A DNA stretch of 64,000 nucleotides from Bolinopsis microptera (taxonomy: Eukaryota; Ctenophora; Tentaculata; Lobata; Bolinopsidae), in contig NC_087079.1 in assembly GCF_026151205.1 (NCBI RefSeq), positions 13,664,945-13,728,944 on the forward strand, written 5' to 3'. Both the position numbers and the translations under genes were made by a program. Below, in pieces: positions 25,501 to 36,422 of this stretch. Within the stretch, counting starts at the first letter, position 1. Each line of letters starts with the position of its first letter. The notes under the pieces are model-generated. The model saw only the letters and a program-made list of their open reading frames with translations, was not told the origin of the DNA and did not search any database.

Positions 25501-26938
25501 ATGTAACCTCATAAATTATCTTCATACTTGAATGATTTTGATAGCTTCTTCCAGACTCATTTTTATTTCTTCTTTCTTGTCGCTAGTTTCATCAAGTCTG
25601 TATTTAGCTAAAGTTTCTGCCATGAGCTTCATTCTATCTTTTATGTCCTTTTCATTATCCTGAGAATAAATATCATGATATAATACTTAATGTTATAGTC
25701 TCTCTGGGTTGGGTCAGAAGTCTAAATCATGCAGCTCGCTGGATAAAGGCAGTAAGGTAGTACGTTTTCGTGAAAAGCAAGGGTGAGATGTGCCGAGAGC
25801 GGGAATTGAACCCACGACCTCCCGATTAGCGCTCGGATGCTATAACCATTAAGCTATCTCGCCACAAATCAATCCCAACAATGTTATAATGTTATAGTCA
25901 TGCTACGAATGATCGACGATGTATGTTCACAAGCAAAACATAATAACGATCAATATGCATATGAATAAACAAATAAACTTCAAATTGCAAAGATTGATTT
26001 TTAACCTGTGTGAAGTATCTGGGAACAGGAATTTCTATGTCAGCTGGGGTGAGCTTCATATCTGAGAGGACATCGTCAAAGAAGTGATACTCTGAAAACT
26101 CAAGGTTTACCATTTCGTTTTTCAACTCGAGTAATCTGAAGAAAATTTCTGGTTATGGTATGTTGATTGTTGAAGAAAACCTTGAGAAAGTGAAATTTAC
26201 AGGTACCTGGTACACAGTAGATACTATATAAAACAAATTGTTCGCAATCTCTGGTTTTGTGATTCATAAAGCACCTTTTAATGGGCAGACTTCAGTTGAT
26301 TATTAGTATGGTATTTCAAAGTGTAAAATAAAGTGAATAAGTATGCAACAAACGAAAACCAATTGTATTTAACAAATTTTGTCTTTAATGCTTATTTATA
26401 CCTGCCCATAGTACCATCAAGCACATGCTTGAGAACTATTCTCTTCTGAGGATGGACAATCTGATAGTAACATTCCTCTAACTTTCTGAACACTTGAATA
26501 TACTTGATGTATATGACTGCTGCTGTTTGAAATGCTGATACTCGATCCTGGATAAGATTTGATGATCAGTCAGCAATTTTAAACCCTTTAAAATGTACAG
26601 TTAAATTTAAAATGTAATTTCAAAATATGGCAAATTAGTAAAATTGTACGATGTATTTGCGGTTACCGTTTCGGGCTTTTGGGTATCAGTGCCTGCTTCA
26701 TATTCAAGCAGCTCCTTGATATGATTCTGAGCTTCATTCCACTGGATATTATAGGTACTGAAACAAGTTAAATTGGTATAAAATGTGAAAATCAGAGATG
26801 AAACAGGTTTACAGCCACATAAATATAAACGGTTAACATTAAATATGGCATTTGAACCACTATAACAATCAATTTTATTGAAATACAAGCAACCAAAAGA
26901 TTATATCATCTAGAAACAAATGATTACCTGTGCGACAT
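19524..26938 (-). CDS. IQCA1: IQCA1 / DRC11, IQ- and AAA-domain nexin-dynein regulatory complex protein
   Basis: Axonemal protein of the nexin-dynein regulatory complex, needed for regulated ciliary beating. I assemble about 20 coding exons giving roughly 861 residues, close to the animal family length. Exon coordinates, 5' to 3': 26,938-26,928; 26,757-26,667; 26,547-26,402; 26,135-26,006; 25,659-25,528; 25,382-25,104; 24,967-24,822; 24,697-24,332; 24,207-24,135; 23,718-23,659; 23,608-23,555; 23,063-22,978 (or 22,717-22,650); 22,308-22,216; 22,030-21,933; 21,524-21,351; 20,936-20,638; 20,379-20,337; 20,180-20,032; 19,848-19,759; 19,589-19,524. Phases agree throughout. The start follows family wording (MSHSTYN). 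An IQ motif ([13 protein letters not shown]) is near residue 215 and a lysine-rich acidic region at 312-433. Walker A GPHGTGK is near 612-618. The Walker B region reads [10 protein letters not shown], with Asn where active AAA+ proteins have Asp. The C terminus reads KTTMGKKRQ. The exon 16 donor is the least certain. Confidence 0.92.
22650..23063 (-). other. IQCA1: Pair of mutually exclusive-looking lysine-rich IQCA1 exons
   Basis: Two consecutive exons of IQCA1, 23,063-22,978 and 22,717-22,650, both start in phase 0 and end in phase 2. They end in near-synonymous wording, KDLTAG(K) versus KDLTPD(R), and either joins in frame to the next exon (TIESLYEEL). Family members have only one KDLTPDR-like segment before that block, so inclusion of both would shift the frame. 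They look like a duplicated exon pair used alternatively. The second copy has the more conserved ending. Confidence 0.6.
23447..23472. promoter_or_regulatory. CACGTG - TGACGTCA - CACGTG palindromic cluster
   Basis: Inside an IQCA1 intron, an E-box (23,447-23,452), a full CRE palindrome (23,456-23,463) and another E-box (23,467-23,472) occur within 26 bp and form a near-perfect dyad. Such a cluster could bind bZIP or bHLH factors. Function is inferred only from motif content. Confidence 0.35.
23891..23975 (-). other. IQCA1: Alternative terminal exon of IQCA1
   Basis: After a TGATTCCAG acceptor, 85 bp read in phase 2 from exon 8 as [20 protein letters not shown] followed by KLLREVLT and a stop. 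The wording parallels the regular exon 9 at 24,207-24,135 ([20 protein letters not shown]), and the entry phase is identical. Use of this exon would end the protein before the AAA domain at about residue 460. It may be a duplicated exon that became an alternative 3' end, or a decayed duplicate. Confidence 0.5.
25701..25886 (-). mobile_element. tRNA-derived SINE, left arm only
   Basis: About 186 bp in IQCA1 intron 4, flanked by a 13-bp duplication taatgttatagtc (25,688-25,700 and 25,887-25,899). Read on the minus strand it contains a 72-nt tRNA-like unit (25,863-25,792) with an A box (TAGCTTAATGG), a B box (GGTTCAATTCC) and an anticodon loop carrying GCT. The variable region is short and the acceptor stem has a mismatch, so it is not a normal serine tRNA. 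An unrelated tail of about 90 nt follows. The mirrored site in the right arm (near 63,917-63,930) has a single copy of the duplicated sequence, so it is a clean empty site. Confidence 0.8.
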
Positions 26939-27398
26939 AATTGAGAAGGGTACTGTTGTCAGTTCATACTAGTGCCAAGCTAATGCCATTGAAATCTTTT
27001 CATCTTAGAAATTATTCCAAATTAGAATAAGAATTATAATTTTTTTCCAACTTAATTTATTTCATAATGTGGAAAGCTGAATGTAGGTAAGTATCAAGGT
27101 GAACTGGTGACAAATAGTCAGGAAAGCAACCCCACAAAAATTCAATGGCTTAGTGGCTGCCCCTGTTGCCACTACCATTGTCACCTTCAACAAACTTTTA
27201 GATAAATAACCGCACATCTAATTCCAGTAAATATAGCAATAATATGAACAGTTGAAAGTTTTGATATTAAATTTTAAGCTAGTAATATTATATCTTTAAC
27301 CACCTAAGTTTCATACTGAAGACACTTAGACAGATAGTTAATGCGACTTCTGATAGTACATGCTAAGTAACCCAAAGGTACCTGAGCTGGGTAGCAGG

Positions 27399-29218
27399 AA
27401 AGAAAGAAAAATTTTTTAGGAAAGAAAAATTTTTTATTTACCACAAAACAATCAATACATAATGTTATATTCATAAATAAATTCAAATTTCAATTTCAAA
27501 CACATATACAGTACGCCGCGCACACAGCCACAATTTTCAATTGTTCAGAAATTCGTAGGTCAGCTGTAGGCGCCGCGCACAGGATCTATTTAATTGTTAT
27601 CTTACAATTACATGTCGCATTTCTTAATTACTAGAGCCAAAATTTCAGAAGCAAAATAATTTAAAACATATTTCTGTCGTTCACGCAGTACAGGCCGTGA
27701 GCACTGCGATCTAATTAATAGATCGAAAAATAATAATGGAGAAATTCCAAAAACCGCGCGCTCGTTATTTGTGATTAAATTGAGTGCTATTATATGCGCG
27801 CCTCTGTGAACAGCAGTACCGCTCAAGCATGAAGTACTAAGCGGTACGCAGTTCTGCGTGAGGCGTAGACATTTGTAGCACACGTTTCATTCAACTAATC
27901 AATTATGTGACATGTAATTATATTAAAGCAAAAAGAATATTAATTTTAGTAATAATTGACGTAAACATATGTGTTTAAATAACATTTATAATCTAGCGAG
28001 TTACCAATAATATAATACTATTTGTTTGTATTATTGATTATATATGTTTACACTAGCCTATATTATGATGGAGATATACATTATATAATTGCTCCAATAT
28101 TCAACACTGCTAAACAACAAATACCTACTCGCCCATCGATGAAGCAGTCGCCAAAACAAAGCTCAAAGTTAATATACCTTCGTACTTCGTTTTGGAAACT
28201 GTAGAATGCCAGTAAATAATTAGTGTTTCAATCGTGTATTCGATGGGCAAGCACTCGCCACTCGAGGCCGAGACAAACGGCACCAGCTCCGCCCTGCAAC
28301 CATGAAGTAATGTAAGCAGTAAGGCGGGGCGGTGGTGTGCGCCGTTTATACGGCCCACAGCACGAGACATTTTGAGCTCCAAGACTTAAGACTATAAAAG
28401 TCCCGAGTTAAACGTAGCGACTTACCATCGTCAGCCGTCAAAAATTTAGAATTTGTATGTTATAAACTCTACATCTGATATCAGTATAACATGTAATTTA
28501 GTTTGTTATTGGCTAAATTTTTAACTCGATTAAGCGATGCAGACGGATGAACTAGGCTCCTCCTCCGTCAAAAACACAATGAGAGGGGATTGTGGAAGGA
28601 CACGAACACTATTCGTTAACTCATACCCCGGGTACCCCCTAGAACTATATGTCCCATCAGAGAGAGCCCATCACCCGTCAGATCGAAAACAGTGTTTTAA
28701 TTTTGATATATGCTGTACCAATTACAATAAATGGTAAGTCAAGGCTGACGTTGGTAGCAAATAATAAAATGACACGTTACAACAAAATAACCACTACACA
28801 CTACACACTATACGCTATAACTATTGTACACAGTACACAGTATAACTAAAATATAAAATATAAACAAGTTACAAGAGACAAAAGAGTTTACAGAAGAGTT
28901 TTACATCGGCTCAGCACCGCCAGGACATTGGCTATACACGTGGGTCAATTAGTTTGATTTGGTATGGTTCGACCAGGAAAGTGGTCGAAATTAGTGCTCT
29001 TAATGAGTCATCACTGTCGTCTGAATATTAGAGCGGGAACTTCCCAAGTTTCGGCCGACAACGCGCGCGCGCGCACAGCATCGGCGCGCAATGCTATGCG
29101 TGCGCGTTTCCATATTGCTGAGTCATTCGGCGGTTGCGCTCAGCGTAACTTGGAAATGAGTTGTATGTTGTTTACCTAAATTCAAGCGTGGTAATCATAG
29201 ATAAGCTTGTCAGTCAGG
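27399..29218. mobile_element. 1.8-kb insertion present only in the left arm
   Basis: In the right arm the bases either side of this segment are contiguous (near 62,409). Here they are separated by about 1.8 kb, bounded by a short cagg duplication. The insert starts with an AAAGAAAGAAAAATTTTTT repeat. It has GC-rich patches (gcgcgcgcg near 29,060) and several short frames, none recognisable. Class unknown; an LTR remnant, a composite insertion or a deletion in the other arm are all possible. Confidence 0.55.
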
Positions 29219-30466
29219 CAAACCAAGCACTCTCTATCTCAAGCACTCTCTATCTCTCTCTATATCTCTGTTTTACCCCAAGCAGTGTCTTTGTTGGCAA
29301 ATAAAGACTGAATAAATTTATAATCTCTGATCATTTTTTTATATCTCATGTCAATTATAGGTTATCTTAGATTATTATAGCTAATCACTTGCACTTGTTT
29401 CCTGTAAGCATGTGAGATGTGATATCTGGACACCTGAAGATTCAGAACTTACCTTTCGTTTTTATCTATAGACACCTTTTATGTTGTTCTATACATATTC
29501 TCTCATTAGGATATTTAATTCCATGATTGCTATTTACTTGTTTGTAATTGATAATTGATATCTATTTATTTCAGCTTGATTGACACCATTTGAACTGCGT
29601 TTCATTAAGAGTCCATATCAACAAACACATTTCAGAGTTTATCGTATGTTCAAGATTGTTATATGTTAGATACAAATAATCATCTGTGTGTAATAAGGGG
29701 ACTCTGTGAGGTATAGTACCCACAAGCTTATGAATGAATTATAATAAAACTAAATAGAGGAATCGACTTGAACAGATAAATGAGGACTCCTCCGTTAGAT
29801 ATGCATTTGTAGAACTGAAGGAGCCGAATTTTACTGGTACAAGGCCAACAGCATGAATTCATTTTTTCTGGGATTCCTGACTGATCATGTCAGCTGCTAA
29901 CTAATTTCTGGCGGTCATTTGACCGCCCTTTCAAAGATAGAAGGCCAAAGTCCAGAGTCTATTTTGCATGATGAAAGGATCAAATTCAGCAAAGACATAA
30001 AATATGGTATCATTGAATTGGATATTTCGAATGGCAGTTACATTAAGGGGGGACTTGAGATTAGATTTACAATGTTACATCACGACCCGTCGAATAGGAA
30101 AACAAAATTCAAATCCGATAAATCTTCTCGTTATGATAAAAATGTTGTTGTATTATGTGGTTGTTGTATATTATATATATGTGGTAAATTATTATTATAT
30201 ACTGAAGGGAAAGATGAAATAAAACTATACGCATTGATACTGATTGCAAGACTTAAATAGATGATAGATCAATATTTAGTAAAACAGCGTTGCATTAAAA
30301 CTCAAATCAGCAATCTAGTAATATTAAAACATCATTTGTTTCTATGATATACACAATAAAACGTGTAAGGACTTGTAGTCAAAATATTACGGACATGATT
30401 GCGGTCTAAATCTAATATCAGTGAACATATGCGCGGCGCGAATATATTTATGTTTATTTACATTAT

Positions 30467-30930
30467 CGAGCGTGCTAAATCACTCTACAGTCAACTTTCG
30501 AGATTGTTCTAAAAGGGCCCCCGATGGTTGTAACCAACTTCAATTGATGTATTTTCGGACGCTGATTCCGAATCACCCCCAATAACATAGGGTTAAAATG
30601 CTCTCCTGACGAGATATTGGCGAAAAACTGTATCGATCACGTGATATGACCGTATAAGGAATTTAGTCTAATTTCTCGTTAGGATTAGGGTTTCAGCATA
30701 TGTTTTTGTTAAGGATTGGGTTAGGGTTAGGATCAGATTAGAGGGTTAGGGTACCGAAAACTCGTTCGGAACCAGCTAGGGAATGGGTTTCACATAGCCA
30801 TGTTGCATGTGCCTACGCGTACTGCCTCCGGCGGTCGCGCGCTACTGCAAGCGAGAGGGCTCTGGTTAGAGCAAAGAATGGGTTAAAAAAGTCACGTGAC
30901 AGTCGAGTGTAGAGTGATTAATCATCATCC
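30467..30930. mobile_element. 464-bp TIR element with 9-bp target duplication, left arm only
   Basis: Flanked by ttacattat at 30,458-30,466 and 30,931-30,939; the right arm has one copy (near 61,600-61,610). The ends are loosely inverted: ctaaatcactctacagtcaac near the left end and the reverse complement of taatcactctacactcgac at the right. The interior has degenerate telomere-like ggttagggttagg units (about 30,705-30,752) and a block (gcaagcgagagggctctgg) repeated at 31,118-31,137. A 9-bp duplication is typical of Mutator-like elements, but there is no transposase to confirm the class. Confidence 0.6.
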
Positions 30931-30982
30931 TTACATTATATGATTTAGTCAACATTTTATTTTTAGTTGCACTGTTATAAAC

Positions 30983-31506
30983 GGCTTTTACTAATTCGCT
31001 CGCCCAAAAATTTCACGTGACTTTGGTTTTTTATGGTTTTGCAGCCGTACAAAACGGTTTCACATAGCCATGTGTCTACGCATGCTGCGTGACACGCTTG
31101 TTTCACAAGTAGAATACTGCAAGCGAGAGGGCTCTGGTTAGAGCAAAAAAGGATTTACATAAACTGTAATCCCAACCCTTACCCTAACCATAACCCCGAA
31201 GGGCCTTTTCACAAAAATTTTGGGCGAATTTTGGGCGAGCGATTTTAGGCGAGCGATTTAGTAGGAGCGTAATCCCAACACATATGCACACCATCGAGGA
31301 TCCTATGCAATTCAAAGCAGCTTTAACGAACTTTGTGAAGTCATTTCCGGACGAGCCTCCAGCTCCAGGATACAGCCGTCGGAATGGAAACTCCTTGCTT
31401 GATTGGAGTGGTGATAAAACAGTTTCTACACTGTCCGGGGGGTCGACTTTTTCGATGGCCCGATAGAGGATTCTATGAAACCCTACAAAGTAACAAAGTA
31501 AGTAAC
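30983..31506. repeat. Left-specific repeat segment sharing blocks with the adjacent TIR element
   Basis: Where the right arm has only about 60 bp (61,511-61,568), the left arm has roughly 520 bp. It contains a second copy of the gtttcacatagccatg and gcaagcgagagggctctgg blocks seen at 30,788-30,870, and reversed telomere-like ccctaacc units at 31,170-31,192. Probably a second, diverged member of the same family. The minus-strand frame over 31,184-31,528 is not recognisable. Confidence 0.45.
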
Positions 31507-32474
31507 GCACATACAAATAACTTGTCATACGTCGTATGACCCACCGCGCAGTGAAACAACCATGGGGGTCGCAACGTGATACAACAAATTACAAAATGCA
31601 TTATGTTTTAAGCTTTAAAGTTAAATAAAAATTGATGCGCGCGCAAAATATATATATTATTATTTTTGAATTTACTATTGACTATTAAATTTTTAAATTT
31701 TTAAAAATATAAACAAGTTTAAAAATTTTGGTAAAAATCCAAATTTTAATTTTGCTTGTTTATATAAAACACATATATTTAAATTTTAGGTCTGATTTGC
31801 GTAACCATGCGTTTTTGTACCTAGCCTACTTCTTTTTATGCGCTGCGCTCTTTTTGAGGGATTACATACATATTACATGAGTGAGAGGCCAGGCTAAAAG
31901 CGAGCACAAAATAATAAACTTGTTATATGTTTATAGTAAAACAAATTTTTTTTAGTGAAACAAATTTAAAATTTTATCCTTTATTTTACAATCATAATAT
32001 AATAATATTTATAAGCCTCCGTTTTGAAAGTTTTAAATTTTAAGTGAAACAAATTTTAGTGAAACAAATTTAAATTTTTAAAAACAATTTAATATATTCA
32101 CATTTCTATTTAAAATTCAATTTAATGTTTAAGTCAATTTAACTGGCCGCCAAAGCCGCGCATTCTTGAAACAGGATTAACTTGTTTATGATTATACGAC
32201 AAATAGAAATAAATTTAAAACTATCCGTGTTTTTTTATAAACTACTACTAGACGCGCGCGCTGGGTTGGATTTGTCGACACTTGACGGTCTTCTAACAAA
32301 CATTTTAAAAGTATCACCCGTTAAGAAATTATAGACTAGCAAGCGCAAGCTAGGTAACATTTGCGCTCGCGCACAAAGTAATACAATATTGCAATAAAGC
32401 TACACAAATTAGAAAAGATTGACATTGTAAATAAATGTTTGCCTTTTAAATAAAAGAAATATTGATGTTATCAA

Positions 32475-32675
32475 ATGTTGATCATTCTATCAGCTAACTT
32501 TTTGAAGAACGTATTTGCTTCTCTTCCCATTCCACCTGTTGTTGATAGGACTATTGGTGTAAATGTTCCATGTTCCACCTCGACAAAATATCCCTACGTT
32601 GATTATTGCAAACATAAAATCCTGGATCAGAGGATATTTACAGATAATTTTAATTTCAGACAGTCATGTGTTTGA
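32475..32675 (-). pseudogene. Retrotransposon C-terminal domain fragment (left copy)
   Basis: On the minus strand the segment reads a VEHGTFTPIVLSTTGGMG-type block followed by FFKKLAD. This is a conserved segment from the C-terminal part of non-LTR retrotransposon proteins in many animals, also seen at 57,480-57,660 and 60,146-60,568. It stops at about 32,472, where the right arm continues for about 855 bp more. Confidence 0.6.
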
Positions 32676-33413
32676 TAAAATGATAATGCCCTTGTACAAT
32701 TGTGAAATTTTGTAAAGATACCTTTGAGTACATCATTAGTGTGTTGAAAACAACAAAAGTATATGTAAATTTTCAATTTTCAAATTTCAGGTCACAACTG
32801 TATGCTTTTTATTGTGGGCATATCAATTGTGTCACTACGCAACTTTGACATTTCGGTGGCTGAGTTATTTAAGACTTTAAATTCAAAGTCCATGTATGAT
32901 CATATATGATCTTCGAGCCGAAGATGGAACCGTCCAAGTCATCGTCAGAAAATAGAAAGCTTAATCTTATCTGGGCACAAGCAACTTTAGTCACTGCATT
33001 TTGTTTCTTTTGATCTTTGTACCCAAATATTTATCTCTATTATCGTCAAGTTTTAAAAGTGAGTTAAATTTTATAGATAATTTTTTGTAGCTTCTATATT
33101 GTGTAAAATTTTACGGACGAAATGATCCCAGGGGGGACTCCCAACCCACCGCCTCGGCGGGTAGTTGATACACCTTTCACAAGCAAGAGCCACTTTGGTC
33201 AACTTGCTGTGAGGTGTCTCAGCTACATGGGTTGGGGGTCCCATTTTTTAAAGTCATTTTCTTAAATTATTTAAATGCAGTCACTCAGATATTACATATG
33301 AATATTTGAACTCACTACATCTATTGTATTGATTGTGGGTGTAAAATAAAATCTTTGTTTTATTAAGCTTTTTTACCTAATAAGCTGAATCTGACAATCT
33401 ATGCACTGTAGAA

Positions 33414-36050
33414 ATGATTGAGAGACCCTACTTTCTAATGCTATGGATGGTTGGCATCCTTATAAATGGTAAATCATTATATTTTTTAAATGAATTCGTT
33501 TTCTTTCGATTTCTAAATGCTCTCCAGTAATTTTTAAGTGTACTATATCACTTTTTTGTCGTACAGAGTGGTTAAAAGTTGATGAGAGCTACATTTTTCA
33601 GGTGTTTGGACCAGAGAACTTATGTTTGTGATTAACACATGGCCTTTTACTGCAGCCACTGATGCTGGCTTTGAATCACTTCTTCAGGGTGGTTCCTCAC
33701 TTGATGCTGTAAGTACTACTACTACTTTATTAGTTTCATTGATTTATTAGTTTCATTGACTAAATGTGCTAAAATTACACCACAGATTATCTGTTTACCA
33801 TCAAATGAATGCAAATTTATCTAAATTGAATTATTTCCCTGTTGCATCAAGCCATCTGTTAACTAACTTATGGCATATAAAACTATCCATTAAATTGCCC
33901 TGCTTCAAGTCTCAAAAAATCCTGATTTATACAATTTTGTATACAAATAAATAACATGTTACTGGCTATGCTGTACAAATCTTGTAATCATTTTATTATT
34001 GCTTTATCTGAAGGCACTTCTCCAAGGTAGTTGCAGGATGCTCTCAATGTGAGACAGACCAGTGTGACGGAACTGTAGGATGGGGAGGATCACCTGATGA
34101 AGATGGTCACACCACATTAGATGCTCTTGTTATGGAAGGAGGAAGACAGGACACTGGGGCTGTCATCCAGGTACCATAATGTACCAGGTACACAAGATAA
34201 TGTAAGTCTTGTGTCACTTTGCTGCTAAAGTCATGCAAGTTCTAGTATTTCATTTTAAAACGGAGCCAATCTGTGAACATTTTGAGATCAACTTGTTAAA
34301 TTCAAAGTGATGCTGTCATCAGTAAATTATTTTCAACTGTACTGTTATCTTTGTAGTTGAAGTCTGTCCGAGAGGCAAGTAAAGTTGCAAGGGCTGTTTT
34401 GGAGCACACCTATCATTCTGTACTTGTTGGAGAAAATGCCACCAATTTTGCTCTTTCATTGGGTTTCAAGAGTCAACCCCTTTCATCTCAAAGATCCATC
34501 AACATTTGGGAGGTAACCATGTTATTATCGATATTAAAGTGTTAGTATTTTTATTGTATACACTACCCTGTCTGCCGTGGATAATATCAACTCTAAGTTT
34601 ATAACTGTTGCATTGGGCAGTGTCTTTAACAGCTGTAATTACAAATGAAAACATTTAGGACTGGAAAAAAGCAAACTGTCAGCCCAATTATTGGAAGAAC
34701 ATGGTAAACTCTACCACTAAGTGTGGACCCTATATTCCTAATCTTCTAACAGACGATCACCATTACAGAAAATCATCAATAAATAGGTGAATACCAGAGC
34801 TGTCATGTGGGTACCTTCAGCTCTTGGATTTTAATCGTTTTCATCAATAGGGCTCATGATGATGAAAAAATTATTCTATTTTCAAATTCAAAATCATTAT
34901 CCTCATAATAAGATTTAAAGACAATGAATACACTACAATTGCAATATACACTATTATATACAGTCATAGGAGTAAACAACAATTTATCCATTAGAAGAAA
35001 TCACGATACAATAGGAATAATAACTCTTGACAGACATGGCAAGATGGCAGCGGGCACCACTACTAACGGGATGAACCATAAGATACCCGGTAAACACTAC
35101 ACGGAGTTCAATATCGTCTGAATAATCCAAAATTAAAGTTATTGTTATCGTGTAATGCACTTTTACTTTTGCACTGGGTTATTTGAATATTGTTAAATGA
35201 TATCTCCCCCTCCAGGAAGGTCTAGTGACTCAGCATTGCCGGGGTGTGGTGCGTTTGTGGATGAGAGTGTGGGTGGTGCTGTGGCTACTGGAGATGGCGA
35301 CATCATGATGAGGTTCAGTCCCGCTTTCTTAGCTGTCGAACTTATGCGAGGTAACGTCTCATGTAACATTAGCAATATATTGCATAGTTGAAAAACAGAT
35401 TGGTTTTTGCCAACATATTTGGCGACTAGGATGTTTGGTATTTAATGATGAATTCCGTTTCAGTAATTGAGTTAAATAGTCAACAAAGTTCATGCAAAAA
35501 TTACCGAATTTGGCAAATTACAATAAGTTTTGTAACCTCTTACAAGAAAATATTTCACCCAGGGGGAATGTCTCCTAAACGAGCAGCTGAAGAATCCATC
35601 ACTAGAATATCTACCAAGTATCCCAACTCCCTGAGTGGAGCTGTTATTGCTGCAAGTAAGTCAGCAATATTCTGTATAGTAAAGTGCCTTAAATTTAGAG
35701 TATCGTACATATTTTAAATCTGTGTGGTAGTATTGGGCAGTTCTGACTTGTACACATGTCTATTCAATATTCATGTTACTAATGATTGCGGAGGGTGCTT
35801 TCAATCATCCTGCCTATTGTAGAAGATTCGTCCTGTACATTGAGTTAAAGTGTACCTTATCTCTGCAGTCTATTTTTATATAACGCCTCACAAACGTGAC
35901 ACGTGTCTAAAAACTACACCCACTACAATCACAGATAAGGACGGAAAGTACGGAGCAGCATGTTACGGTATGGACAAGTTCCCTTACTCGGTACGAGACA
36001 GTCAGGACAGTGCTAAGACTAGGGTTGTGGAAGTGGACTGCCTGAGTTAG
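33414..36050 (+). CDS. AGA: Aspartylglucosaminidase, left copy
   Basis: Lysosomal N-terminal-nucleophile hydrolase that cleaves the GlcNAc-Asn bond in glycoprotein degradation. Nine exons: 33,414-33,468; 33,602-33,708; 34,027-34,170; 34,357-34,512; 34,659-34,786; 34,995-35,089; 35,216-35,350; 35,563-35,655; 35,935-36,050. They give 342 residues with consistent phases, against about 346 in vertebrates. The first exon encodes a signal peptide ([19 protein letters not shown]). Family landmarks: VINTWPF at 29-35, [13 protein letters not shown] in exon 3, NCQPNYW in exon 5, the autocleavage site HDTIG with nucleophile Thr about 202, GTTTNGM, and a [10 protein letters not shown]-containing end finishing VDCLS. 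Intact and probably active. COX18-like follows 370 bp downstream in the same orientation. Confidence 0.95.
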
Positions 36051-36422
36051 CTGAGAAGATGACGATCACGTGTCTTCTGGCGGCATACTTTGATGGGAAG
36101 ATTTTAAAATTGAGATTAAGTTTTGATTAATTTGATTGAAAGTTTGAAATATTAAATTAGGGATAATATTTTAAAGACATTTTCGGACAAGCTAGAAGTG
36201 AAATAAGTTTGGATTTATTGAGGATTTAAGCGGGGGCAGATTTTTGTTTGTACATTTTTTACATTGTGAATATAATAATACTTTTATAAATATAATACAA
36301 TTATTATCAGCTTTTTTGGATGAACAAATTCACTTCTTTATCGACACAAATTAATGATCTACATTTATTTACAACAGTAGAACTAGTAAGTTTGTAACTC
36401 TTCAACTCCTCAGGTTAGCGCA

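Larger units (their letters stand above)
26939..33413. other. Left intergenic region between divergent IQCA1 and AGA
   Basis: About 6.5 kb without a supported host gene. Much of it is shared, inverted, with 56,847-62,865, and differs by element insertions annotated separately. Additional left-only sequence lies at about 29,400-30,160; there the right arm has a different segment (61,912-62,265). It includes a perfect ggcggtca/tgaccgcc dyad near 29,909-29,926. AT-rich simple sequence made of tttaaaattt blocks spans 31,650-32,130 and is conserved in the right arm (about 61,240-61,400 and 58,860-58,965). Confidence 0.6.

Noticed and set aside
25792-25863. Functional tRNA-Ser (GCT) gene
   Set aside because: Short variable loop instead of the long serine arm, acceptor-stem mismatch, fused tail and target-site duplication show it is a SINE head.
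28537-28849. Small open frames within the left-only insertion
   Set aside because: Short, overlapping, no recognisable domain and absent from the other arm.
30690-30760. Interstitial telomere marking an ancient chromosome fusion
   Set aside because: The telomere-like units are few, degenerate, and inside a 464-bp insertion with a 9-bp duplication absent from the other arm.
34924-35121. Stand-alone gene around AGA exon 6
   Set aside because: It is AGA exon 6 with intron sequence on both sides; the true exon begins at 34,995 after ATTAG.
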